A DNA stretch of 64,000 nt from Ehretia macrophylla (GCA_037974665.1 CM075783.1:9536762-9600761), one strand, 5' to 3'. Shown: positions 1-11,657, counted from the stretch's first letter. Program-made: numbers and translations. The notes: generated from the sequence alone by a model not told the origin.

Positions 1-1059
1 ATTGCTTGATGAAGTATTGAATCTACTATTAGCTTGCTTGACATCATTGCATGATATATGCTTGTTTGACGGAGGCAGCCTACTTTATTGCCCTCCAAAT
101 ATGTTCTTATTTGTTAGTGCTCTCTCTCGCTTGGTATGTTTCCTTAGAGAGTTTGGATGTACTTGTTCAAATATTAAATGATTCATGCAAGCTAATAAAT
201 CCCAAGGTAGAAGTTCCGGTTCCTCCTGGGCGGCATCGGGCTTGCCAGGACGATCTCGGCTACCATGGTTATGGGTTGTCTCCGGAGTGCCCTCTTGTTT
301 GGTATGATTGAGGCAGATTTGACCAGAAGTTTTGAGACTAGCCATCTTTAACAAATGCTCATGAAATTGTATCATTTTACATAAAGTTTCTTCTCTCGCT
401 TGGTCCTTTGAGGTTCTGGGAGAGTAGAGTTGATTGCTTGATTATTATGCTTAGTTCTGTTTCTTGTTAAATGTCGTATATGCATAGCATGGCTTTCGAA
501 ATGTTTACGAAATGATAAAATGATTAGGAAAATCCCCTTCCCGTTATCCGTCACTGAGCTAAGTGTACCTCACCCTTCTTTCTAACAATTTCAGGTGCGG
601 TTGAGCCCGAGCCAACTGTACATGTTGAAGGCGAAATTGCTCTATGTGATAAGACCGACTTCTGCTTGATGTGATCCATGCTTGTTGTAAAGACGAACCT
701 TGTAGTAGGGATATGTAATGTATATTTTTATGACTTGTATTATTCTTTTAGGTATTTGGACATGTAATTAAGTTTGACTACTATTCTTTTGAGGCCTAGG
801 TGAACTATTTTGAACATGTATTATGTTTGGATAGGTGGGACTAGGCCTTATATATATGTAACAGGTGGATGTATCTTGAGTTGCCAAGGACTTCGGCAAC
901 CCTTTTGGGAGTTCCTTATAAAATGTCAATGAACTTTTGAAGTTAATTGTTGAATATTAATACATGGCAGGTTGTTAATTGGTGATCTTCAACTATTAAG
1001 TTATTGACGCGTCGCGTCCCGGCCTTAACCTCCACGGGTCTTGGGCTTGGGGTGTGACA
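1..1059 (+). mobile_element. Ty3/gypsy LTR, 3' part (element A)
   Basis: This is the downstream part of a 5' long terminal repeat; its left end lies outside the window. It ends in GGGGTGTGACA at 1059, matching the conserved 3' ends (GGGGCGTTACA type) of the other gypsy LTRs here at 51035 and 63503. A primer-binding site follows 10 bases later and a gag-like frame about 320 bases later, which fixes plus orientation. No open frame inside it looks coding. The LTR of element B has a related stretch (GGCATCGGGCTTGCC near 230), so the two belong to related families. Confidence 0.8.
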
Positions 1060-1069
1060 CCCCTTTAAG

Positions 1070-1081
1070 TGGTATCAGATC
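1070..1081 (+). promoter_or_regulatory. Primer-binding site, initiator tRNA-Met type
   Basis: TGGTATCAGATC matches the plant initiator tRNA-Met primer site TGGTATCAGAGC except at position 11. It lies just after the LTR end, where minus-strand DNA synthesis would be primed. Confidence 0.8.
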
Positions 1082-1378
1082 TACCTTTAGTTAATGTGGA
1101 GTTAGCCTTAGTTAACATAGTCCGGGTTTTGAATAATGGTCCCTGGGTAGGTGTCTTAACATGAATAGGTCTTAAGAGATTTTATGTAACTAAAAGACTT
1201 ATGTGCTTGCGTGTAACCCTATGTGCCTAACGTGCTATAATTTATTCTTGCTTAGGTGGAACTTAAGTGTTAGATATAGCTATATTACATGCATGTTAGG
1301 GGTGTTAGAGGTGCAAATGTTCATGACTCATATAATGCATATATGTCATATAACCGTGAGAAGTGTCTATACCTATAG

Positions 1379-2421
1379 ATGGTAGGACCTAGTACATGCA
1401 GGAACATAGAGGCTCAAAGAACAGATAATGCTGATCAAACCAACCCCGAGATGGTAATGTTTAACATGATGACAACTGTCGTCGATCAGTTGAGCTGTGT
1501 CTTGCAACAACAAGCGACCGGAAGAACAAGCAACAACAATAATAATAATGGTACTGGCAGCAATAACACTGGTAACAGTGGTAAAAGTGGTGCTAGTACA
1601 TTGAGAAATTTCTTGAGCTATGGACCTCCTAGATTTCGAGGTGAGCTTGACGATGAGAAGGCAGAGGCTTAGTTGGCGCAAGTTGAGAAAATATATGTTG
1701 CCCTTAACTATGCCGATGAGAAGAAGGTGGTATTTGCAGCTTTCTTGTTAAAAAGAGAGATGCAGATCAATGGTAGCGGACGGAGAAGCTCCGTTGGGAG
1801 GAACGTAATATACCTACCACCTGGGCTAACTTTGTGAGGTCTTTTAAAGGGAACTACATTTCAAAAGTAGCCTGAGAGAAGAAAGAAGAAAGGTTCTTAA
1901 CCTTGAGGCAATGGGCAATGTTTGTTGTGTAATACGAAGCCCGTTTCAACATGCTTTCTCATTACATTCCTGAATTGGTCTAAACAGAAACTCAGAGTAT
2001 CAAACAGTTTGTACGGGGATTAAGACCCGAGATTCAAGACTTCTTGGTTGTTCATTGCTTCACTTATTATTCCAATATGATTGATGTTGTGGCTCGTGTT
2101 GAAAAGAGGAAGTTTGATTTCCGTGGTGGGCCAAGTCAAGTTAGTAAAAGGCCACTTCTCTCTCAGGCACCACAACGATTTTATCCGGCCCAGAGTCAAA
2201 GCTAAATCCAAGTGAGACCAAATGCTGCTAGAACACAATCTAGTGCCTCAGTTGCCCAATCTGCTCGTGGTTCATCAGGGAGTACAGCTACCTCCCGGAA
2301 TGTCATGTGTAACTATTGCAACAAGAAGGGGCACTCGGAAGCCCAACGTTGGAAGAAAAATGGCAAGTGTATTAGGTGTGGGAGTCATCAACACCTAGCT
2401 AGGGATTGTCCGAAGTGGTAG
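1379..2421 (+). pseudogene. Gypsy gag pseudogene (element A)
   Basis: Gag is the structural protein that packages the element's RNA. An ATG at 1379 opens 97 codons rich in Asn/Gly/Thr, ending in a stop near 1670. Gag-like sequence continues in shifted frames with several more stops through 1680-2210. It resumes at 2212-2421 with two zinc-knuckle motifs: CNYCNKKGHSE, whose last Cys is replaced, and an intact CIRCGSHQHLARDC. The multiple stops and the lost Cys show it is dead. It sits directly upstream of the protease remnant, the normal gypsy order. Confidence 0.8.
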
Positions 2422-2490
2422 AATAAGGATGCCCAGAATCAGCCCGCAAGGAATGTTCCAGCTCAGAAGGTTCAATCCCGAGTTTATGCC

Positions 2491-2808
2491 GTGGATCAAA
2501 AAGAACTCTCAAATAATGCAGATGTTGTTGAAGGTACCTTTCTGATTCTAAATCAATTGGTTAAGGTGCTTATTCATTCATTGCAAGTTAAACCATTGTC
2601 ATGTCATATAGAAGTTAGTACTCCTATGGGTACCAAGTATGTTTCGAGGTTTGGTTGCAAAGCTTGCAAGATTCGAATAAAGGATCTAGAATTCTTGGCC
2701 GACCTTGTTGTACTTCCTTTCCAAAAATATGGTGTAGTCTTGGGGATGAATTGGTTGGCTAGAAACTATACCCAGTTAGATTGCCGAACAAGGGTTGTGA
2801 AGTTCTGA
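2491..2808 (+). pseudogene. Gypsy aspartic protease pseudogene (element A)
   Basis: A 105-codon frame resembles the retropepsin-like protease of Tekay/Del-type gypsy elements. It has the typical downstream sequence VSTPMGT, the acidic and hydrophobic middle, and the end motif VVLGMNWLA. The catalytic DSGATHSF region expected near the start is missing: the frame runs from VLIHS straight into LQVKPLS. A short internal deletion has therefore removed the active-site Asp. It follows gag and precedes the reverse transcriptase. Confidence 0.75.
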
Positions 2809-3741
2809 TTACCGGGACAACCTATGATTAAGGTGAAGAAAAATTGTGACTTGTCAGGTAATGCGGTGATATCCTCAATGAAAGTCGTGAAATACATGAG
2901 AAAAGGTTGTAGTGGGTATTTGGCTTATTTGATCAACAAGCCAATAGATCAAAACAAGTTAGTGGAGGTACTGGTGGTTAAATAGTATGTTGATGTGTTT
3001 TCAGAAGAGATGCCAGGGTTGACACCTGAAAGAGAAATTGAGTTCGTGATTGAAGTACTACTGGGTACGCAACCAGTCTGTAAAGTTCCATATTGCATGG
3101 CTTCGACAAAATTGCAAGAATTGAAGGTATAGTTACAAGGCTTGTTGGAAAAAGGATTCATACAACCTAGTTCATCTCCTTGGGGTGCACCAGTCTTATT
3201 TGTGTGGGACTTTGAGGTTGTGCATTGATTACAGGTGGTTGAACCAGGTAACCATTAAGAACAAATATCTATTGCCATTGATCGATGAGTTGTTCAATCA
3301 ACTTCAAGGAGTCAAAGTCTATTCCAAGTTTGACTTGAGATAGGGCTATTACCAGCTCTGTATCAAACAAGAGGATGTGTCTAAGTCAGCTTTTAGGATA
3401 AGGTACGGACACTATGAATTTGTGGTAATGTCGTTTGGACTAACAAATGTTCTTGCCACTTTTATGGACTTGATGCACCGGGTGTTCCAGCCTTATTTGG
3501 ACTAGTTTATGGTGTTGTTTATAGATGATATCTTGGTATATTCAAAAATCAATGCAAGGCATTTGCATTTGGTGTTGTAGAAATTAAAAGAGCATTAATT
3601 TTATGCCAAGTTCAGTAAATTTGAGTTTTGGCTTAAGCAGATGGCATTCTTGGTACATGTAATTTCTCAAGAGAGGATTTCAGTGGATCCATCGAAGATT
3701 GATGTTATGCAATCAGGAAGAAACCGGAGAATGTCATTGAG
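2809..3741 (+). pseudogene. Gypsy reverse transcriptase pseudogene (element A)
   Basis: Reverse transcriptase copies element RNA into DNA. Reading through stops shows the expected order: a linker with [20 protein letters not shown], a motif-A-like YSKFDLR interrupted by a stop where Ser-Gly normally follows, YGHYEFVVM, and the catalytic FIDDILVYS near 3520-3545. At least five in-frame stops and several frameshifts are present (for example near 2985, 3130 and 3505). It is continuous with the open RNase H frame downstream. Confidence 0.8.
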
Positions 3742-4419
3742 ATGCGTAGTTTTCTCGGCTTGGCGGGATACTACAGGAGATTTGTAAGAGATTTCTCTAA
3801 AATTGTCAGGCCACTCACAAAGCTCACACAAAAGAAGATTAGCTTTGTGTACGATGACAAGTGCGAGAACAGTTTTCAGGAGTTGAAGAAAAGGTTGACA
3901 ACTACTCCTATACTAGCATTGCCCAAGGGAAGCCAATGGTTTGTTATCTATAGTGATGCCTCGAAAGAAGGACTGGGGTGTGTATTGATGCAAAACAACC
4001 AAGTTATCGCATATGCATCACGGAAGTTGAAGCCTTATGAGGTGAATTATCCAACACATGACTTGGAGCTTGCAGCGATTTTCTTTGCATTGAAGAAGTG
4101 GAGGCATTACTTGTGGGGAAGCAAGTTTGAAATATTTACGAATCATAAGAGCTTGAAGTATCTGTTTTTCCAAAAAGAATTGAACATAAGACAAAGGAGA
4201 TGGATGGAACTCCTGGATGATTACAATTGCACAATCAATTATATGCCTGAGAAAACAAATGTGGTGGCAGATGCTTTAAGCCAGAAGGCAAGTTTGGCGA
4301 GATTGGAGATTAAAGAATGGGAAATGCTCGAGAAAGTAAGCCAGTGGAGGCCTAAATTGACAGATAACGGTATGTTCTTTGTTGCTCACTTGTTGGTGCA
4401 ACCTACATGGCTATCTTAA
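3742..4419 (+). pseudogene. Gypsy RT connection and RNase H domain, open fragment
   Basis: This is the longest surviving open frame of element A, 225 codons. It starts with the RT thumb/connection signature [14 protein letters not shown]. It then shows the RNase H core: [13 protein letters not shown] (first catalytic Asp), the Glu in [23 protein letters not shown] (the usual TDHKSL has lost its Asp) and NVVADALS (last Asp). It is a fragment of a polyprotein, so the initiating Met is not meaningful. It stops at 4417-4419, before the integrase region. Confidence 0.85.
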
Positions 4420-4750
4420 ACCCGAGAAGCTCAGCAGCAAGACCCTCAATTCCAGAAGATTAAAGATGGCAATCTGGATTTCAAGTTGTAGGGGGATGGG
4501 TTATGGAGATTCAGAAACTGGATTTATGTGCCAAGTGATCCAGAGCTAAAAAAAGAGGTGCTTGAGGAAATCCACAACTCCAGATATATTATCCACCCTG
4601 GAGGTACAAAGAAAGATGTATCGCGACCTGAAGAAACACTACTGGTGGAACAATATGAAGCGGGAAATTTCAAAGCTTGTGACTTCATGTTTGACATATC
4701 AGCAGGTGAAGGCAGAACATCAAAGGCCCGCATGGCTTCTACAACCTTTG
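4420..4750 (+). pseudogene. Gypsy integrase N-terminal fragment, cut off at a copia junction
   Basis: This is the start of integrase, the enzyme that inserts element DNA. An HHCC zinc-binding region is split over two frames: HNSRYIIHPGGTK near 4570-4610, and KHYWW with CLTYQQVKAEHQRPA near 4635-4725. A frameshift near 4610-4620 separates them. The DD(E) catalytic core and the chromodomain are absent. The sequence turns into copia-type gag at about 4750, so the element is truncated there. Confidence 0.75.
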
Positions 4751-5840
4751 GAGATAATGATGATGAAATGGTCTCACTTCAAAGAATTTCTTGAAATTCT
4801 TAAAATTCAAGAAGATGAGAAGAGCAAAGTCTTCAAGCAACAATTTGAGAAGGAAAGACAAAGCTAAAAAAGAATCAAGATGCTTCAAGTATAATAAACC
4901 AGGTCATATGAAAGCAAATTGCCCAAGGATCATCAAGAAAAAAGGAGGAAAAGCCATGAAAGTTTCTTATAGTGAAAACACTTCAACCAATGAATAAAGT
5001 GAAATAAAAGAAGAAGTTGCCAACATCATTTGTTTTATGGCAAAAGAAGATTATGAGGTATGCTCTACTTCTAGCTGTAATTCATTACATGATGATGAAT
5101 GCTCATTTAAGGAATTACAAAATGAATTTTCTAAAATGCATAACAATTTCTCAATTGCTCTTTCAAAACTCAAAGAATTTCAAAAAGAAATAGATGAGTT
5201 GAAAAGTGAGAATGAAAAGCTTGAAGAAGACCTTAGTACATCTCACAAAAAAAAACTTGAATTTTTTACTTTGAAAGAAAAACTTGAAGAAAAAGTTGAA
5301 GTCCTTGAAAAACAAGTGCAAGATTTAAATATGAGCTTAGCAAAATTTACAATAGGTAAAGAAATTTTAGATAAAATGCTTGGCTTTAAAAAATTGGCAT
5401 TTGACAAAAGTGGCATTGGCAATTATCCTTCTACTAAACAAAAATATTTCAAAAGCCACTTAGTGAAAGAATCTTCCTCCTCAAATGAAGCCTCAACATC
5501 AAGAGAATTTCATAAAATGTGCACATATTGTGAAAAGCATGGTCATATTGCATCACATTACAAGTATAGAAACATGGTTGGTTGAGATGCAAAAATTTCT
5601 TCTTGGCTTAAGCTTAAATGGATTGTTAGATGTGTTAGGACTTGTTACTGACACCCATGGACCAAATCAAAGTTGGGGACCAAGATCTTGCTATGAATTA
5701 TTATAGGAAAATCAAAGCAACACCAAGAAAGATGGTAGTACAACTCGTGAGAAAGGCAAGATTATTGAACAAGGAAGCATGGGTAGCACTAAACTTGTTT
5801 ATCATTTCATGCTTCTTGATAATTGATTTTATGAATTAAT
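4750..5840 (+). pseudogene. SIRE-like Ty1/copia gag remnant
   Basis: This is the C-terminal part of a copia gag. A first zinc knuckle, CFKYNKPGHMKANC, lies near 4880-4925. An open stretch at 5037-5585 (182 codons) carries a long Lys/Glu/Leu-rich coiled coil (residues about 25-105) and a second knuckle, CTYCEKHGHIASHY, whose last Cys is replaced. A tail like the THGPNQSWGPRS end of SIRE-family gag is near 5650-5690. Frameshifts near 4795, 4997-5037 and 5585 break it. No protease, integrase, RT or RNase H follows. Confidence 0.75.
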
Positions 5841-7266
5841 TTGTGTTTACGATCCTAAGATATTCATGATTGATTGAAATTTTTTGCTTAAATGAGTCTT
5901 GATGAACATATGCTTGAAGTAGTATATGCATTAAAAGATACATGTCTTGTATATGGATCATGAACTTGTATTCTTGAGTACAAAATGAGATTGATGATGA
6001 TTTTGATAATTCACTTAGTGATTTAATACAAACCTCATTAGTGCAAGAAAAATGATCAAAATACTCATTTAGAAATTTTGTAATGTCAAATGAGATCGCT
6101 ACATATATGTCATATGAACTATTACTTGACCTTATGCTTGTTTGATAAGAGTTGTGATACTTGATTGGATGACATGTGAAATTCTTCAACAAATCAAATG
6201 AACAAAATTGATGCTATCAAACTTTACATACTTCATTGGAATGTTGGAAATGTATGGTGATTGTGATGCTCAAAATGTTTTAACTTCTTTCCATCATACA
6301 CACACATGAAGTTTATCATTGATCTTGAAAATGCTTACTTATTAATTAAAAATGTCAACACTTGATCATGGCATAAAAAGATGACATACTTGTTTGAGCT
6401 TATTTGTAAACTTATCTTGAAAAGATATAGATATTTGATAAAAATGCCTCATATGATTGATAAATATCAAGTTTTCAAGGACCTTGTTGAGCAATTTTAT
6501 TTTGTTGGGACAACTAATAACATCTCTTTATGAGAGTCATGCTAAGAACTTGCCTAGGACAATTGAAATGAGTCAATAAAGGGAAAAGTCAAAGTTTTTC
6601 CTCGGACTACAAATCAAGAAGGCTCATTCACAAGTCAAACCAAAAAAATATCACAAAGGAATCAACCTAAGAAGTTTGTACTTGTTCATGTCAAAACCAT
6701 CAAAAACTCAACCAAGCTCTACAAAGATAAGAAAAAGGTACATTGGTTAACAAGAGGAATCAATAGAGGTATGCTTGATATTGTATTACATTCAATTGCC
6801 TTTAGTATGATGATAACAATGCTCTCGTGTGCTTATTTGTGATATTACTCTAACATTTCATTAGAGCATTGTAAGAGAAAATTTTAATTGCCTCGCCATC
6901 ACTTTTCAAAAATGTTTATCACGACTTCTTGATGGATTGTGTTCTTGATCATACTTGAATTCATAAAAATGATTGATGAACTAAATCTATTGTCCATGAA
7001 ATGAATGGCTTGAAAAACCAAACTGTTGAGAATTGTATGATTGATTGAGCTTACATGATTTATATGCTTTAGTTGAATACCAAAGGGGGAAAAATAACAG
7101 TGAATATATGATATGGGAGAGATTAAAATATGTGCTTTGAGTATACATGTGGGACAAATGTAGTTCTATTGTGCATATGTTCAGGGGGAAGATTTTATGA
7201 ACTCCCATTGAGATGATATTTCATAAAGGATCCCAATGTAGTGATTTCCTATCTTTCCATGTTCTT

Positions 7267-7452
7267 TAGGGATGGCAACGGGTAATCATTGTAACCGAAA
7301 CTGATGGGTATCCATCCAATAAAAATCCGATAACAAAAACCGGCGGGTAAACCGATAGGTTTTGTTTTTTATAAGTTATAACCGACGGGGAAACTGATAG
7401 GTTTTGGTTTTATACATTAAAAAAATCGAAACCCGAAAGCTGTTTATAGTTT

Positions 7453-7456
<4 letters not shown>
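7267..7456. mobile_element. Possible hAT (Ac-like) end fragment
   Basis: The sequence starts TAGGGATGGCAACGGG, close to the TAGGGATGAAAACGG type of terminus known from Ac-like elements. It continues with short repeats of the ACCGAT/ACCGGCGGG kind, similar to subterminal repeats. No opposite terminus or 8-bp target duplication was found, so it is probably truncated at the adjacent AT repeat. Confidence 0.35.

Positions 7457-7510
<54 letters not shown>
7457..7510. repeat. (AT)n microsatellite
   Basis: A nearly uninterrupted AT dinucleotide run of about 54 bp next to the hAT-like fragment. Confidence 0.95.
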
Positions 7511-7521
<11 letters not shown>

Positions 7522-9225
7522 ATAAATGTTTAAATTTTAAAAAATAATAAAAATACAGTACATTTTTAAAAGTTTTAAACTAAACCCAATACTGCCATTT
7601 AAAAAATGGTTAAACTCACTTTGTATTCCTATCCTTTCAATTTTGTGACACTTATTATTCCATAAGTTTAATTTCACTATTTAGTAACCCTTGACTTAGG
7701 TCAAATTTAACAAAAACATAACTTTGTTAATAGAAAGAGATTTATGAACTAAAATAACATTATAATACAACTTAAAAGACATATTTGCCATTCATTTGGA
7801 GGGAAAAATCTCGTCTTTCTATACAACTCCACTACACATGTTTTTTCGTCTTCCAGACCCTTCTTCTTTCATTCTCTCCTTCTTCTCTCTATCTTCTCTC
7901 TCTATCTTTACCTCTAAAATAATTCACATTAGATTGATTTTTAAGATCAAAATCCTAATTTGACGAAGCAACCAACAATCTTTCCATTCTAAAAGATTTG
8001 TGAGTTAGTTTTTCTCATTTTCTTTCTGTTTTAGTTTAAGCCTTTAATTTTTTTAGTTTATTTTCACTGCATGTGTTTGATATATGTGTTATTTGGCTTG
8101 CGGGTTGTCTAGCACGAATTAGCTTTCATGTCTGAAAATGAGTTTGAGTACTAGTACTATATTGCATTGCTAAGCATGTCACTTTATTGTGGAAACATTA
8201 GGTATATTAGTTTAGAAAAGTTGCAACAAAACTACTAAAGCAGATCATAGAAAACATTGAAATATTCTTATATATATATATATATATATATTGTAAAGTA
8301 ATAGCTTCTTTAGAGTTTTTTGCTGATCCGAGATGAGGCAAAAATTTAAGACTTTTTGTCCATGAATGGATTGTGATTTATTATATTTTGATGAAAACAC
8401 ATTGAGCTTGTCTACGCATGATCCCATTACTATGTTTAATTCACTTTGATGATGCCAAATGGATAGAAGAATGAGAGAACATCTGGGAAGAATATGGGAG
8501 GTACTTTGAACATGGGTCAATTTGATATACATATAGTAAGGGGGAGCTTTGCTTTGTCTACTTGAAAATCTTGCCTATGCCTTGATATCAAATTACTATT
8601 GTATAAGATTTTGTCATCATGAAAAAGGGAAAGATTGTTAGCCTAAAGGCTTTAAGTTTTTATTTTGATAATAACTAAATCTTGACTATACATTATCTTT
8701 TGATTAATCATGCATTGTATAAGTTATTGATTTATGAAATTAGTCAACAATTGAAGGATGTTCAAATAATCAGCAAGCACATGAAGAATAGATTGATAAT
8801 CAAGCTGAATAAATTAAATCATGAAGATTCTTTGAAGAGCTCAACATGATCAAGTGCTACATTGTCAAGATCAATAAAGCTTCAAGTTGTGAAGATTCAA
8901 GTCAAAATTTTGGAAAATGAAGAGGGAGTCATAAGTGGAAAAGTGGCGACATAAGGGGTACTGGCTTTATATTTGTAGTTTGCCTTTGAATTCATTTTAA
9001 AGCTCAATAACATTTTTTAAATGAAAAATTGGTTTGAAACTCTTGGATTACAAAAATCGATTTTAATCTTTTTACAAGAGTTTTAGAAACTATTTTTAAG
9101 TGTTAAAAAGGTTGGAAATAATTTAGAAGAAGTGTTTTTGAAGTGTCAAAACGTCTTGCCTTCGAAAAATTGAATTTCGGGCTCAATTTCACAAAATTGA
9201 AAATTTGGCAAAATCCAGGGGACTC

Positions 9226-9301
9226 ATCCGGGCGAGTGACTCACCCGGATCCATGGCAGTGATATTTGGGGGACTCATCTAGGTGAGTCACTCACCCGGA
9301 T
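9226..9301. promoter_or_regulatory. Paired palindromes with TGASTCA cores in LTR U3
   Basis: Two 25-bp imperfect palindromes (9226-9250 and 9277-9301) lie 51 bp apart. The arms read ATCCGGG/CCCGGAT in the first and ATCTAGG/CCCGGAT in the second. The centres are TGACTCA and TGAGTCA, the core of GCN4-like bZIP sites. They lie about 60-140 bp upstream of the TATA-like box at 9364, where an enhancer would be expected. Function is inferred. Confidence 0.5.
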
Positions 9302-9708
9302 CCACTTGACCGGATCTACTGTTGTTTGAAAATATAGTCGTTTATGACCATTAGGAACTCTTTCTATATATTTTCAAACACCCATTTTGCTCAGATTACC
9401 TCTTCCAACTACAAGCAATTACTCTATATCTTTCATATCATCAAAACACATTGCTTAAAACATTTATAGAGCTTTAACTTGCAAATCATTGAGCATTCAA
9501 ATGCTTCATTTGTATTATCCAACTCATAGAGGAGTTAAAGTTTTGTATCTTTCAATTACACACATTCTTGGATGTATTGCTCTCTACACTAGGATTGGGT
9601 TAATCTTAAAAGAGAAGAGAGTGTTGTAAAATCCTTTGTCGATTAAAAGGAGGAGAGGTCATAGGTTTAAGCTTCACCTACTTGTGAAGAAACTTGGTTG
9701 ATCTCTTG

Positions 9709-9812
9709 TGGGTTCAAGGGATTGTTGTAATTGCTCTTGTGGATTCAAGAGTGGGTACTCTTGTAGATTCAAGAGGGAGTTGTTCTTGTGGGTTCAAGGG
9801 TGAACTTGTGTT
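9709..9812. repeat. Short tandem repeats CTCTTGTGGATTCAAGAG in LTR
   Basis: Four degenerate copies of an 18-bp self-complementary word (CTCTTG..CAAGAG type) are spaced 24-31 bp apart downstream of the TATA box. They could fold into small hairpins in the transcript leader. The related solo LTR keeps only scattered copies. Confidence 0.6.
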
Positions 9813-10092
9813 GGTTTGTGCTTCACTAACTTGTGAAGAAGCATTACTAGTGGAGCTAGTAGAAATCCTAAGGGGAGGAAGACCTTAAGTGGTGGATTAG
9901 ATTTGCGAACCACCTAAAAATCGACGACGCCATATCTTTCTCACTTCTCTCCCTACCTTTTTATATTTGTGCATGCATAGTGTTTGAAAAATTGCTTAAG
10001 GGAATTTTCTAGTTGCAAACATATCCGAAAAAGTAATATACTTGTCTCCCTATCCTAATTCACCCCCCCTCTTAGGATATCAAGGCCTAACA

Positions 10093-10590
10093 CATTGTCA
10101 CCTTTGTTTATTCTCTATTATCTGCAGACCTTCCAAGGTACTAAGGGGTCTGTTTTCTTAGCCCCGTAGGGTTTAGACTTTTTCAGTGTAGACTTTGTAG
10201 GTCCTGTTATATGTCCCTGACTTCTCGAGTCTTTGGACTTTTTGACCCCTTAAGGTCTTGAAGGGTTATCCCCTTGTCCGTTAATTTGGCTTTTTATACC
10301 TTGGACTTTGTAGACCACGTCCTTTGTTGGGAGATCTGTTGGAGCTCTATGGCTCTTCATTTGGCTTTTAAAGGTGACGAGCTCTTTTGCGCCTTGTATT
10401 GGTCCTCTTAATCCTTTATCTAATGATAATAAATACGAATCTTGCAAAAAAGCTCTTTTATTAATGATCCAAACATTATTACATCAACTTTGGTTTTTTT
10501 ATTTACAACAAATATTTTTTAAGATGCTCTGCATTTCAAGTGTTCTTGAGCTCTCTTCTGACCAAGTACAGACCGTCCCAATTTGGGGCT
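10093..10590 (-). other. Probable 3' flank of a minus-strand gypsy element
   Basis: No coding domain is visible. The stretch lies downstream, in minus orientation, of the gypsy integrase fragment. Short reiterated words such as GGACTTT/TAGACTTT look like the noncoding 3' region of that element. The assignment rests on position only. Confidence 0.3.
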
Positions 10591-11450
10591 AGTTTTCCTT
10601 GATTTGGTTGAGGTCGGAATCTGGCTTTACGTAGTACCCAACTCCTTGTTGGATTTGTTTAGGTCAGACTCGTTGTGCTAAGGTCCTGACCATGGCCTTT
10701 TCTCCTTCTAGCATCTTGATTTGGGCTTTTTACCTGAATTCTTCAGTTAGATCAAGATCTTCTCATAGCTTATGGATGTTAATTTTCTCTTTGTAGAGTT
10801 GAACTTGGTTACTGGGTGATCCGATCTCTACAGGGAGAACTGCCTCTATCCCCGAAGGTCAATGAGAATGAAATTTCTCCTATTGCTGAGCTGGGGGTTG
10901 TTCTGTGTGCCCAGAGGATCTTTGAAAGTAGCTCGACCTACATTCCCTTGGCCTGTCCCAATTTTGTCTTCAACCCTTGCAAAATAGCTCGATTAGTAAC
11001 TTCAACCTGACCATTGGTCTAAGGGTGAGCTACTAACGCAAATCTTAAATGTATTCCCAATTCCTCATACTTATTGCGAAAGTAAGCCGAGTCAAATTGT
11101 TTTCCGTGGTCTGTAATAATAACTCGCGGAATGCCAAACCGGCATATCATCAATTTCCACACGAAGCTCCAGGCAGCCTTGTCAGTTATTTTTGCAACTG
11201 CCTCTGCCTCTATCTATTTCGTGAAATTATCCACTACCACAAAGATGAACTTCCTTTGTACTGAGCTAAAAGGTAAGGGTCCTAAAATATCTAGCCCCCA
11301 TTGTGCAAATGGCCATGGGCTGGTCATGGCTACGAGCTCTGTAACTGGTTGTCTTTGTATTTTGGATAACTTATGGCATGTATTGCACCTTTTGCACCAG
11401 GTCCCATGCACTATGTTGGATGGTGGGCCAAAATTATCCTAGACTTAGGA
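10591..11450 (-). pseudogene. Gypsy integrase pseudogene (Tat/Athila-like, minus strand)
   Basis: Reading the minus strand from about 11440 gives the second half of the zinc-binding region (CKRCNTCHKL). The catalytic core follows, with WGLDILGPLP (first Asp), ITDHGKQFDS (second Asp) and TNGQVEVTNRAI (catalytic Glu). At least one stop (before TNGQ, near 11020) interrupts it, so it is a pseudogene. The core style without a chromodomain tail suggests a non-chromovirus gypsy lineage, unlike element B. A gag fragment at 14880-15115, same strand, may come from the same element. Confidence 0.75.
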
Positions 11451-11657
11451 CCTTTCGAGCTAGCGCTTTAGCTCTGATGGTTTCCACATACTCCTTCATG
11501 GATGTCTCTGAGTATGTAGTTGTCTTCTGGTAGGTCTACACATTTGAGTAATGGTCACAAGTAGGATTTTTTGCATAACTGCCCTCCTAAGATGATGAAC
11601 CTGGAGGCCTGTTTCTTAATCTTTGTTGCCTCCGAGTGAATGAATCTATTACGGGAT

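Larger units (their letters stand above)
5841..8635 (+). mobile_element. SIRE-like internal region without pol, with polypurine tract
   Basis: About 2.8 kb between gag and the 3' LTR holds no recognisable coding domain. Several purine runs (near 7085, 7185 and 8540) precede the final tract GAAAAAGGGAAAGA at 8621-8634, which abuts the LTR. The phrase TTTTGTCATCATGAAAAAGGG just before the LTR is typical of SIRE/Maximus elements, which often have multiple polypurine tracts. A foreign hAT-like piece and an AT repeat lie inside (about 7267-7560). The 7600-8200 stretch is AT-rich with a pyrimidine-rich patch and is otherwise unassigned. Confidence 0.6.
8636..10092 (+). mobile_element. SIRE-like Ty1/copia 3' LTR
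   Basis: The LTR starts TGTTAGCC immediately after the polypurine tract and ends GGCCTAACA, giving the short terminal inverted repeat TGTTAG/CTAACA. Its length is 1457 bp. A second, diverged member of the family is the solo LTR at 27985-29805. Shared blocks include GTGGCGACATAAG, AAAATCCTTTGT, CTAAGGGGA..GACCTTA and the end CCTAATTCACCC..CTCTTAGG. A likely TATA box (CTATATATT) is at 9364-9372. No matching 5' LTR is present because the 5' half of the element is lost at the 4750 junction. Confidence 0.85.

Noticed and set aside
1379-1681. Minus-strand frame of 102 codons opposite gag
   Set aside because: It is the antisense of the repetitive gag start; no domain and no homologous pattern.
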